Positions 12,101 to 24,100 of a stretch of 64,000 bases of DNA are shown one piece after another (the stretch's first letter is position 1; each line of letters opens with the position of its first letter). The notes under the pieces were generated by a model, which was given only the letters and a program-made list of their open reading frames with translations, searched no databases and had not been told where the DNA came from. Position numbers and translations under genes: made by a program. Origin of the DNA: Lampris incognitus (taxonomy: Eukaryota; Chordata; Actinopteri; Lampriformes; Lampridae); assembly GCF_029633865.1 (NCBI RefSeq), contig NC_079219.1:52723121-52787120 (forward strand), given 5' to 3'.

Positions 12101-15100
12101 TTGATTTGATCATCAAAACAGAGGTTAGCATGGAATATTACCCCTAGATTCCTAGCAGCCTGCTTAAGACTATTTGACAGACCACCAAGATTAGTACCAA
12201 AAGGGCTGATGGAATTTGGGGGACCGAGCAGAATGACCTCAGACTTATTAAATTTAAGAAAATTTTGGGACATCCAGGATTTAATATCAGAGAGGCAAGT
12301 TGTGAGATTTGCTAGGCTGCTATAATCTGTGGGTTTAAGTGGCATGTATAACTGAGTGTCATTAGTATAAATATGGTAAAACACATCGTGATTTTGAATA
12401 ACCTGGTCAAAGAGGAGGATGACATCATTGAAAATTATAGGGTCAGGCTGAACATTGAAACATGTGAAGGCTTGGCCATCAAGTCCCGCATGAAGTTAAC
12501 AGGGAAAACAGCCTCCAAAATGGAAATTAGTCCTGCATTGACGGTTCTTGCCTGTCCTCTTTTGAACGATACCAAAAGCATCTGAAGAAGAAGAAGGAAA
12601 TCATTGACAAACAAATGGAAAGGAAACTGAGGGAAGCTGTGAAGATCCTCTCGGAAGTTGGGATAAGCAAAGTAAAGAAAGGTTCCACATCTCTTGCTGC
12701 TGCTAGAGCCTCCTCCTCTATCATTCCTGGGGCCAGAGCCACTGCTGCTGTTAGAGGCTCCTCCTGCTCCACTTCCAGAACCACTGCTGCTGTTACAGCT
12801 CCTCTTCCTCCTCCTCCTCCTCCTCCTCCTCCACCACCATTACTCCTGGAGCCAGAGCCACTGCTGCTGCTACAGCCTCCTCCTCATCCACTCCAGCAGC
12901 CAGAGCCACATCTGCCTCCTGCTCCTCTTCCTCCGCCTCCTCCTCTTCCTCCCATCCTAGAGCCAGAGGCACAGAGAAAACCCTAAAACGGGTATCAAGG
13001 TGTAGCCAAGCACAGGCATATGGTTTCACTGCCAAAAGGCAGGAAAAGTAGAAAAAGCAGTCTAGAGCCTTTTTATTAATTACATTTTGAGGCTCTTTTT
13101 TTTATTGCACTTTGACGTGGAGTTTTGTAGGAAGGAGATCTCTGCAAACTGTGTAGTCTGTGGCTTCAGTAACAACAGAGCACATGGCTGAACCTCAGCA
13201 CTGACAAAATGTCACCTTAGACCCTTATATACTCACATTCTTTCATGCTGGGTGTAAGATGCAAATAAAGATTTTGGACCGTTACTTACCAGTAGTAAAA
13301 CAACAAAACGGAATACTGAACTTGTAAAAATGAAACACTAAGCTCACTATGTTGGTCTGATGTGAGCTGTGAGCCAGGGTATTTATAGTTAAGTGGTAGC
13401 AGAAGTTGAAGTCATCAGTAGGCAGCCTGTTTAGATGATTGGCCTCTTATGACTCAGGTCATGAAGCTGAAAAGACTGCAGTCTCAACTCTTTTTTTTTT
13501 TTTTTTTTTACTATTTCCAGCAGGAGCTTTGCAGGCTCTAATAGATTGTCTAACCTTGCTAAAATGTCTTTTCCTAGACATTGTCCTTAAGATTTAAGTA
13601 CTTTTTTTCCTCCATGGCCAGTATGAGTGTTTAATCCTTCCTCTTTCCTGTTTGTTTTATCACATTCTAGCTGTATACAGTTGATAAATGATATAACGTC
13701 TGTCAAAGCCCAACTTTTGGAGCTGTTGAATACATATTGGAAGATGTTTATTATGTTTATTAGCTGCAGCATTAGACATGATGTTGACGGCTGTTTGCCG
13801 AGGACTCTAGCATGCTAACTAAGGTCTCCCTGAATGATGGGGTGAACAGAAACACCCCAGGCAGTCCCAGGTCCTTTCTGTGTGGGGTTTGCATGTTCTC
13901 CCGTGTCTGCGTGGGTTTCTTCCACGTGCTCCGGTTTCCTCCCACCATAGAAAACATGCCTGTTAGGCTTAATACTCCTGCCTGTGCCCCTGAGCAAGGC
14001 GATGGAAAGAAGAACTGGAGTTGGTCCCCAGGCGCTGCATCTGCCCACTGCTCCTATACAACAGGATGGGTTAAATGCAGAAAACACATTTCATTGTAAC
14101 AAAATAACTGTACAGTGACAAAATAAAGTGACTTTCTTCATCTTTAGTTTCAGTTTGGTGTCATAATAATATAAATAAAAATGTTTGTACTGAAAAGTGA
14201 TGTAGATGGTTGATTATTTGAAAGCGTAAAACAGACGAGTTTTGCAAATAATAGATTTAAAATTGTATTGGAATGACAAAAAAGAAAACTGGCAATAGAA
14301 CGCTGTTTAAAAGCATCTTCTCTTAAACACGACTTGATGGCTGCATTAGAGAACAGCAGCAATGGTTATGTGTGGAGTGGTGTTGAAATCTCATAATTTT
14401 ACAGATTGTGTTATTTGTTTAGCAGATATCAAGTAGTGTAACCTGTAACATGTTTTACAAATTGCAGATGGGGAGTATGACTTTGCTGCAGATTGGAAAA
14501 AAAATTCTGTCAAGATTTTTTTTCTTTTTTTTTCTTTTTTCTTTTATCCATGTGTATTTAAAACAATATCTTGTACTACTACTCTCGGCTGCTCCCGTTA
14601 GGGGTTGCCACAGTAGATCATCCATTTCCATTTCTTCCTGTCCTCTGCATCTTCCTCTGTCACACCAGCCACCTGCATGTCCTCCCTCACCCCATCCATA
14701 AACCTCCTCTTTTCCTCTTCCCTGGCAGCTCCATATTCAGCATCCTTCTCCCAAAATACCCAGCATCTCTCCTCCGCATATGTCCAAACCATCTCAATCT
14801 TGCCTTTCTTGCTGCTTTGTCTTCAAACCGTCCAACCTGAGCTGTTCGTCTTATATACTTTCCTTTGATATGTCAGTATACCTATCGGCATTGACAGACA
14901 GCCAGAGCCAGCACTAACAGGTGTCAGTAGTACTGTCAGTGCTGGTTCTTTGGCACCTATCCAACAGAGCCGTTATTAAAGTTATTAGCAGCAGCTATGT
15001 TTATCTTGCTATGCTAACATCACAGAGTACCAAGACCTGCCTGCCATGTTTTTAACCCTTACATGGCTTTTAACCTGTAGATACCAGCAAAATTACTAAA

Positions 15101-18100
15101 GTTGTCTAGACTTTAGATACTCTTTAAAAGTAACTCTGGCTTTGAACCTGTTTATAAGCTTAGTGTACGTTGAGTGGGTCTCACCACATGTAAAGTGGCA
15201 ATTAAATTGGTTTTTCTGTTTTTCTCCCCCCCTTCCCATCCACTGTTTCTATAACGCTGCCTAGATCAATGAGCCAAATGCATACGGCAACACCCCGCTC
15301 CACGTGGCCTGCTACAACGGGCAGGACGTAGTGGTGAATGAGCTGATAGAGTGCGGGGCAAACGTCAACCAGGTGAATGAGAAGGGCTTCGCCCCCCTCC
15401 ACTTCACAGCTGCCTCACGCCATGGGGCGCTCTGCCTGGAGCTCCTGGTGTGCACTGGGGCGGATGTCAACATCAAGGTAAGTAAAGGCACCAGTGTAGC
15501 CGCTTCTCAGTTTTCTCCTTTTTTTTTGCCCCCCCCCCCTTTTCTCCCCAATTGTACTTGGACGATTACCCTATTTTCCAAGCCATCCCGGTTGCTGTTC
15601 CACCCCCTCTACCGATGTGGGGAGGGCTGTAGACTACCACATGCCTACTCCGATACATGCGGAGTCGTCAACCGTTTCTTTTCACCTGACTGAAGTTTCG
15701 CCAGGGGGACGTAGCGTGTGAGATGATCCCCCATAGTTCCCCCTCCCCCCTGAACAGGCGCTCCAACCGACCAGAGGAGGCGCTAGTGCAGCAACCAGGA
15801 CACATACCCACATCCGGCCTCCCACCCGCAGACATGGCCAGTTGTGTCTGTAGGGACGCCCGACCAAGCTGGAGGTAACACGGTGATTCGAACCGGCGAT
15901 CCCCGTGTTGGAAGGCATCGGAATAGACTGCTACGTTACCCGGACGCTGCCCTCAGTTTTCTAACATGGCTTAAAACGGAGAACGATTGGGGTGCAACTG
16001 GACTACAACAGGCCAATGATTGGCCCTCTCACTCTAAACAAGGTTGCATGTAGTGACTGACCTTTTGCTGAACACCACTAACAAACCTTGTTAAGGAGTA
16101 TTTGTGGCTAAGGATGATAAAGATACGGTGTATGCATCGCTGTAGATGTTTAAAAAATAGCACTTCTGTCAGAATTGGTACTAAAAGCCTACATTATCCC
16201 CCTCCCCTTCTTCCAAACGTATGCCATGTGTCATGTTGAAATCTGATTGGGTCTTTATGATGACTTCTCCAGGGCAGCAGTTAAATATAAGAAGCAGTAA
16301 ACAGACAGGGTTATAGTTAGCAGCTATTGATAATTCCTCAGGTTTATAGCCTTAACATCCTGGTTCCCATGCGGTGCTGATTCTGGTATCGTTCCATCTG
16401 CGCCCTCCAGCAGTCATTTTACGCAAAGTGTAACAGTAAAATGGAGCTCCATTTTCCACTTTTTGTTACACTTTGTGTAAAATGGAGCTGTTCTCTTCTC
16501 AAGGGTAGACAGATGGAGACAAATCACTTTTGCGCTTCTTACTGTTGTTTTTCCTACTACCTTCCTCTCTATTTAAATGTATATTCATATAAAGCAGGGT
16601 GGTCAACCTGACTCCTGAGTTGTTGAGTTCGCAGGACCTATTCTGCATATAACACTCATATCCTGAAACCTGTAGTTCTATTTTATGTTGCAAAGTTATT
16701 TCCCATGAATGTTATCTACTTCAAGTACTGAGACGGCCCTTAAGTAGACAGCAGCAGAAATCACTGACATGGAACTACTACAACTTCATAATATTTACAC
16801 CACTCGCTGCAAAAGGAAAGCCCAAAACGTCACTAAGGACACCAGCCACCCTGCTCATGTTCTGTTCTCGCTCCTTCCATCCAAAGAAACGATACTGGAG
16901 CATCAGATCACACACCACCCATCTCAGTAATAGTTTCTTTCCGCAGGCAGTCAGGTTGCTGAACAGATGACGCACCCGTATGCACTTGACATTGTTGTGT
17001 ACTTTTTTGTGTTGTGTATATAATGTATGAGTTTTGTGTACATAGTCTATGTAGGTCTGTAGTTTTTTTGTTTGTTTTTTTTTTTGGGGATGATGTTTCC
17101 TTGTGTCCTTTGTCCTTGTGTCATTTGTGTTAAGGGAGAGGGAGCCAGAGCATAAGAATTTCATTGTATTCCAGTACACATAATAAAGTTGAACTTAGGT
17201 GCATGTCTGACAAATACAGTATTTGCACAAGCTGAGGTAATTAACAGCAGTAACCTGATAACCACAGTAGTAATCCCGCTGTTACTGTTAGTTCACCAAG
17301 ATATTCTTTGCTCAAAGAGAACTGTCATTATGAATCAAATTGGGATTTCAGTGTTTTTGTGCCATTCCAGAGTAAAGATGGCAAGACTCCCCTCCACATG
17401 ACTGCCATCCACGGACGCTTTTCAAGGTCACAAGTTGTCATTGAAAATGGTGAGCAAATTTAAAAATCTGGCCTCACTGACTTTATTTACCACGCTCAGT
17501 TCCTGTGCACAGCAGTCATCCAACATAAGTGGCTGTCAGTGAGTAGCTGATAAGATGCCCGCTCTGTGTTTCTGTAGGTGCTGAGATTGACTGTGAAGAC
17601 AAGAATGGAAACACACCACTGCACATCGCGGCGCGGTATGGCCACGAGCTCCTTATCAACACCCTCATCACCAATGGGGCTGACACAGCCAAGTAAGTGA
17701 GAACATTCACCAAGGCTCGGCCTTTCTCTGGCATGCATCAGGATTGGTACATTCTGACAGTGTTTATATGTTTTCCCCATAGCAGAATTGTTTGAATGCT
17801 GTACAACCATACACTTATACCAAAAGTGTCATGATCAACAAAAGCAGCCAGCAGCCATTTATTTTCAGTGAGAGCTGTTGACAAGGAGTCACAGTCGCTG
17901 TGGTGGCAGCAAGCAGTGTGATGCCAGTGCCTAGAGCGGCAATTTGAAGCTGAGCTGAGGTTAACTTTATCCAAATTAGTGCTGATGTGTTGCAACCAGT
18001 TGCAGACAGGATTTCTGCAACACCAAGAGCAGGGCTGCATGATTATGGCTAAAATGATAATAAGATTATTTTGTTTACTGTCGCAATCTTGAGTATTTGT

Positions 18101-21100
18101 CATGACTATTCATCTATTTTTGGGAACAGAATTGTTTTATTGAGCATTTTAAATCAACAGAAAACTGTGTTCACGTTCATTTGTATAGCCCATTATCACA
18201 ATGCTTCAGCGGGCTTTACAGCAATACAACATCCTGTCCTTAGACCCTCACATTGGATAAGGAACAACTCCCTAAGTAAAACCCTTGGTAACAGGAAGAA
18301 AAAATATGAAGAAACCTCAGGGAGAGCAACAGAGGAGGGATCTCTTTCCCAAGACAGACAGACATGCAATGGATGTTGTGTGTACACCATTTACAGAATA
18401 AAACATTGAAAGAGGATAACAGAATTATACTTGAGTTATAAGATATATGATGAAGATGATGCCAAGCAGTGTCCAGATGCCACCGGAACAGCCTAGGACC
18501 TGAGCCACATGACCACCATCACCATGTAGACCTGGCAAGAGGACAGACTGCATATGTACACAAGAGAGACTCATACCACACCATTCATATACACGGGAGA
18601 AGAGACAAGAATAAACATTAGTCACATTGGAGTGAGAGAAAGATGTAACATTGAAACAGATAAAATTATGTGGATTTACAAGATATAAAAAGAAAATGAA
18701 GTGAGGGGGATGCCAAACAGTGTCCAGATGGCGACCGCCATCACCATGGAGACCTGGGAGGAGGACAGACTACACGTGCACACGGGAGACTCGCACACAG
18801 GAGACTCGCATCACACCATTCACATCAACAGAAGGGAAAGGAGAAGACACCATTCAAGGAGAGAGAAAATACATCTGAGAGAAGCGAACAGTTTTCAATA
18901 GTCAGTAATCTATACTTAATAATCTTGTCGGCAGAACAATGCTTGGTAAATACATTGAGACAGAAACTGACCTGCCGTGCAGTACAGGTTATGAAGGACT
19001 CAATTTAAAAGTAACTAATTGTAGGTTAAGGCAAAAAGATGAGTTTTAAGTTTGGATTTAAAGGACTCAACAGAACGCTTGTCTGACGGCAACAGGCAGG
19101 TTATTCCACAAGAATGGGGCCCGATAGGAAAAGGCCCTGCCACCAGCTGACTTCTTTTTAACTTTGGGTACACACAGGAGCCCTGTATTTGTAAGCGGAG
19201 AGCTCGAGGTGGAATGTATGGTTTAAGGAGATCAGACAGGTATGATGGGGGTAGCCCATTTAGGATGTTACAGGTTAACAGAAGCACCTTGAAGTCTGAT
19301 CTAACATGGATAAGAAGCCAATGAAGGGATGCAAGAATTGGTGTAATATGGTCAAATGTTCTGGTTTTAGTTAGGATTCTAGCTGCAGCATTTTGAACCA
19401 TCTGAAGACTTTTAGTACTAGCACGTGGCAGACCTGAAAACAGAACATTACAGTAATCGAGTTTGAATGAAACAAATGCATGTAGTATCATCAGCATAGC
19501 AATGGAAATTTGTTCCATGATTGCATATAATTTGGCCAAGAGGTGAAGCATAAAGAGAGAAAAGTAGAGGGCCAAGAACCGAGCCCTGATATATGCCATA
19601 TTTAACTTAAGAGAATTTAAATTTAATATTATAGCAAACACAATGTGTTCTTCCAGATAAGTAGGACTTAAGCCAACAGAGAACTAAGCCAGAGATACCA
19701 AAATTACAATTAATTCTGTCTAATAGTATGCAGTGATCAACAGTGTCAAAGGCTGCACTGAGGTCCAGTATTAGAAGCACAGAGGTGGAATCAGAGTCCA
19801 TAGCTAGTAGAAGATTGTTCACCACTCTGGTCAGAGCAGTTTCATTGGCGTGACAGGCCCTGAAAGCCGATTGAAAAGGTTCATATAGATGGTTTTCTTC
19901 TATATGGGTCGAAAGTTGTTGATACACAACTCTCTTTCGTACTTTAGAAAAGAATGGAAGATTAGAGACTGGTCGATAGTTATTAAGAGACCCTAGATTG
20001 AGGTGCAGTTTCTTAAGTAGAGGTTTGACCACAGCAGTCTGGGAACAGTGCCAGTAGTAAGCGATAAATTAACAATTTCTAGCATTGTAGATCCCAGGAA
20101 AGGCCAGAGTTTTTTGAAAAAAATAAAAAATTCTGGTAAAGGATCAAGTATGAAAGTAGTTGGGTTTAGAAGCTGACATGAGCTTAGTCAAAGTATCAAG
20201 AGAGATAGTGTAAAAAGCTGTAACAACAGGGACTATCAGTGATTCATTGTATAAATATGAAATTTGGTAAGACAGGATCTGCAGCAGTAGCTGGAGTTGA
20301 ACTAATTTTGTTCACGATCTCATCAACTTTATTGCAGAAAAAGTCTAGAAACTCATGGGCCTTTTCATGCAAGAAAAGGTTAAAAATGCGAAACATTTAA
20401 AAGATGAAAGCAGGCAAAAAGATTATGTTAAAAGGCCAAATGTGGATAAATAAAATGAAAAACGGTGAAATAATGATTAAAAAAACACATACAAACTGAC
20501 TAACATCAGTTTGGCTCAGTGTATATTTTACTATGCCATACTATGGTTAGAATTATGTCAAGATGGCACAGGGATGAATTGATATGATTGTGTCTTGTTT
20601 CAGACGAGGAGTCCACGGAATGTTCCCCCTGCACCTGGCTGCTCTTAGCGGGTTCTCCGACTGCTGCCGGAAGCTCTTGTCCTCAGGTTTACACCTCTAC
20701 TTTGCATATCATATTTCATAACATTATAAATTCAAATCATCAAGTCGAACAGATGAACTGAACTTTGTCCATCACAAGACATGACAGAAAATGATCTTTT
20801 GTTAGGGCTCATAAAAAACACTAAAAAAAAAAACAGATGAGAAATGAAAACATTGTGTAGCAAACAACAGATGTCCAGAAGGTGCAGAGTGTAAAGTCTG
20901 CTTCTTATTTCAGATGGTCATTGCAGTGGGAGTGGAGTATTTTTGATACACATTCTTTTTGGCTGGTTGGGACTTTGAAGCAGCATCTTGATGGGGGAAA
21001 GTGAAAATTGGGAAGGGGATGTTGGAAGGGGGGGTCGTCTTCCTTCTGACTGACTGGATATAGAGCTGGGATGTTTGAGTTTGGGTGGTTCGTTTTGTTG

Positions 21101-24100
21101 TGGTTTTTTGGTTGATGATCTGTGAGTTTTGTTCCTGTTGACTGATGTTTGGTCTCCTTTTGACTTAAATAAACTGCAGCAAATACTGAAGATCTTATAT
21201 TTTGATATTATTGCCATTTGGGTCCATACATTATTATAATTTAAAGCAACAGTTTGCCTGTGTAATTTGACCAGGCTACATTTATGGACCAGGTATCAAT
21301 GACATTCAAAATAATGGCATAAAACATAGGCAGGCCATAACCTCAATCTGTGGCTGATGACCCACAGTGTTGCGTTTAGTATAAATCCAAGGATGGTCAT
21401 GTGACTTTATAATCCTGTACTGTGATGCAGGCTTTGATATCGACACTCCCGATGACTTTGGCAGGACCTGTTTACATGCTGCTGCTGCTGGAGGGTAAGT
21501 GAAGGACAGCTCAACACCTCTGTGACATTATATGTTGGCGTTTTATGGAAGTGTTAGGTAACTTTTTTTGTTTTTTTTACCTACAAGAGAAATGAAATGC
21601 CAGTTAATCCACACATTTTCCTTTAAAACCTTCTCCAAACTCCCAGAAACCTGGAATGTCTCAATCTTCTCCTGAACACAGGGGCAGACTTCAACCGAAA
21701 GGACAGCTTTGGCAGGTCTGTAGTATGGGACAGAGGGATTTAAATAGGGTTTTTTTCCACTCTGTCTTTTTTTATTTTTAAATCTTCGTGGTGAAAGGTG
21801 ACGTGTTGTTTGTTTTATTCCAGGACCCCTCTTCATTACGCTGCTGCCAACTGTAATTACCAGTGCCTGTTCGCTCTGGTGGGCTCTGGGGCCAGTGTCA
21901 ACGACCTGGATGAGAGGGGCTGCACTCCTCTGCACTATGCTGCTGCCTCTGACACAGATGGAAAGTTAGTAAAACTCCTTTGACCTCAGTTTCTGTCCCC
22001 CTCCCTCTCTGTCTGTGTGCGAGTGTGTACACTTTGTATTATGAGTGTCATGAGTCTCCACAAATATAGGAAAGTAGGGATGTTTGTGCTAAACGGGGAC
22101 ATTTTGCTGTTCCCCACAACTTTTAAGGGTCTATTTTAGGATTAAGACAGGATTGGGATTATGGCTAGGATTAGGTTAAGGTTAATCATGTAGCGCTAAC
22201 AGACAAAGTTGGGTTTAGGAACAAGGGAATTAATGTAGTCGATGAAGGGCTCCCACAAATGTGTGTTGAACGTATGCATGACATACAAGTTAATGTAAAT
22301 TTTTGTTATTGTAAATTGCCGTTCACTGACTCCCACCCACCCAACTTCCCCCCAGCGTGTTGTTCACAGTCAGTCGCTCCGTCTTTGATCAGAGGCGCTC
22401 TGTTGTTTGTACAGGTGCCTGGAATATTTATTGCGGAATGATGCGAATCCAGGGATCCGAGAAAATCAGGGCTACAACGCTGTGCACTATGCCTCCGCAT
22501 ATGGACATCGCCTCTGCCTGGAGCTGGTGAGAACCCAAAACCTCTGAGACATCAACACCTTGACTTTTTCCCCCAGACAGGTTTTAATTAGAAACAAAAT
22601 ATTGTGTTGACTGAAATGATTTCTGACATTTGGCTGTTTGTGCTATTCTTTTACAGATTGCAAGTGAAACGCCTCTAGACGTGGTCAGTACAATTTGTGT
22701 CTTTGCCCTCTTTTGTATATTTCACCGTGTTTCTGTAGATCACACTTCCATGTATATCTGCAGTTCTGAGCTTTGTGGCTGATCAAGTAAACAGTACCGC
22801 GAGAGGTTCTAACTTTTCCATCTGGTTCATGCAGCTAATGGAAACCTCAGGGACAGACATCCTGAATGATTCTGACGTCAGAGCCCCCATCAGCCCCCTG
22901 CACCTAGCTGTGAGTAATTGCTGCTTCTAGTTATCAGCCACCAAATAAAAACATGAGTGAATGTCAGTCTGACTGGGATGCACCAATACCCACGCTGGTG
23001 TAGTGTTGCACGGTATATCGATATAAAAAAGGTATCGCAATACCCTGCCTTTAAAAAATGGTACTGTGCCCCATTTTATTCGTACCGGTACTTTAAGAAT
23101 GACAGTGTTTCAATAAGAGCCGTATTTCCCATGAGTTGTGTCGATGCGGGGCAGCATATTGGGAATGGCAAACTATTTTTTTATTCTCTCATATGCACGC
23201 TGCAGCTTTGATGGTGACAAAATGAGTGGCATGGCTGCAAGTACAAGTGCTCTTGCCGACCATCCATGGCTCGTTGACAAAGCAGATGCAGGGAGCGAAA
23301 TATATAGCATTATTTCACTTACATAGCCAGCAGTCAGGGCAAGCCCACAAAGCCTGTCTGAAAGATGATTTAAACCCATGCAGACCGAGGGAGCCAACAC
23401 GTCCAACTTGGCAAAGCGTCTCGCCGAGAGACAAGCCAGCCTGTTCAAGGAATTCAAAGACCGACAGGTTAGCAAACGTGACGGATAACATCATAACATG
23501 CCCTCAGATAGAAGTCAAACGAGGGTGATATATTTTATGACAAGCAAACTTTTCTCACCATCTGAGTTTGACAAGGCAATTAAGGCCAATGGCTTTAGCA
23601 TTTTAACTAACTTGCCAGCGTGACATATGCAAACACAGTGTTCACACAAATATATTTCAATTTATTTGTATTGATTTTTTTTTGTAGTTTAAACATTGTA
23701 AAAATATTTAGTTTTTTTATTAATAAAAAAAACCCAAGAAATTTAAGTTCCATGTTCATCTAATATATTATTCCATTATTTTTCCTGATGTTTTAGGTTT
23801 TTGCCGTGTATCGTTTCAGTGTCAGTACCAAGATATTTAGGCAGGCGTCGCATCCAAGTCATGACTTTGGTATCGTGACAACACTACACTGGTATCGGAT
23901 ACTGGGCCAATACCAGGCTTAAATGGAGTATAGGTATTATAGACTAAACTTACCCAAGACTGAAACGGGGCGTCCGGGTAGTGTAGCAGTCTATTCCGTT
24001 GCCTACCAACGCGGGAATCGCAGGTTCGAATCCCTGTGTTGCCTCCGGCTTGGTCGGGGGTCCCTACAGACACAATTGGCCGTGTCTGTGGGTGGGGAGC

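Larger units (their letters stand above)
8830..12980 (+). pseudogene. Decayed spliced hAT-superfamily transposase gene
   Basis: Translated pieces in order: 9003-9165 ([27 protein letters not shown]), 9200-9532 ([45 protein letters not shown]), 9987-10174 ([32 protein letters not shown]), 10739-11372 ([35 protein letters not shown]), and 12394-12980 ([15 protein letters not shown], then a Pro-rich tail). This resembles the hAT-like DUF4371/dimerisation-type proteins abundant in fish. The pieces at 9532 and 9987 join across an apparent GT-AG intron restoring RW, and a second intron-like gap is 10175-10738, so the gene was inserted as DNA, not as a retrocopy. Stops (for example 9069, 9174, 11196, 11272), frameshifts (near 10785 and 11155) and a LINE insertion (11374-12372) show it is dead. 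The family assignment is from memory of the protein style, hence moderate confidence. Confidence 0.6.

Noticed and set aside
12615-13035. Pro/Leu-rich and acidic open frames as a host gene
   Set aside because: CTCCTC low-complexity tail continuous with the decayed hAT reading; no independent gene signals.
18071-18901. Small open frames in ankrd28 intron
   Set aside because: Within the 3' UTR region of a LINE; no homology or splice structure.
24026-24036. tRNA genes suggested by GGTTCGAATCC boxes (also at 15.9, 33.9, 39.3, 41.8, 42.7, 49.7 kb)
   Set aside because: Each is the B-box of a repeated ~420-bp SINE; no cloverleaf with a proper acceptor stem was found.
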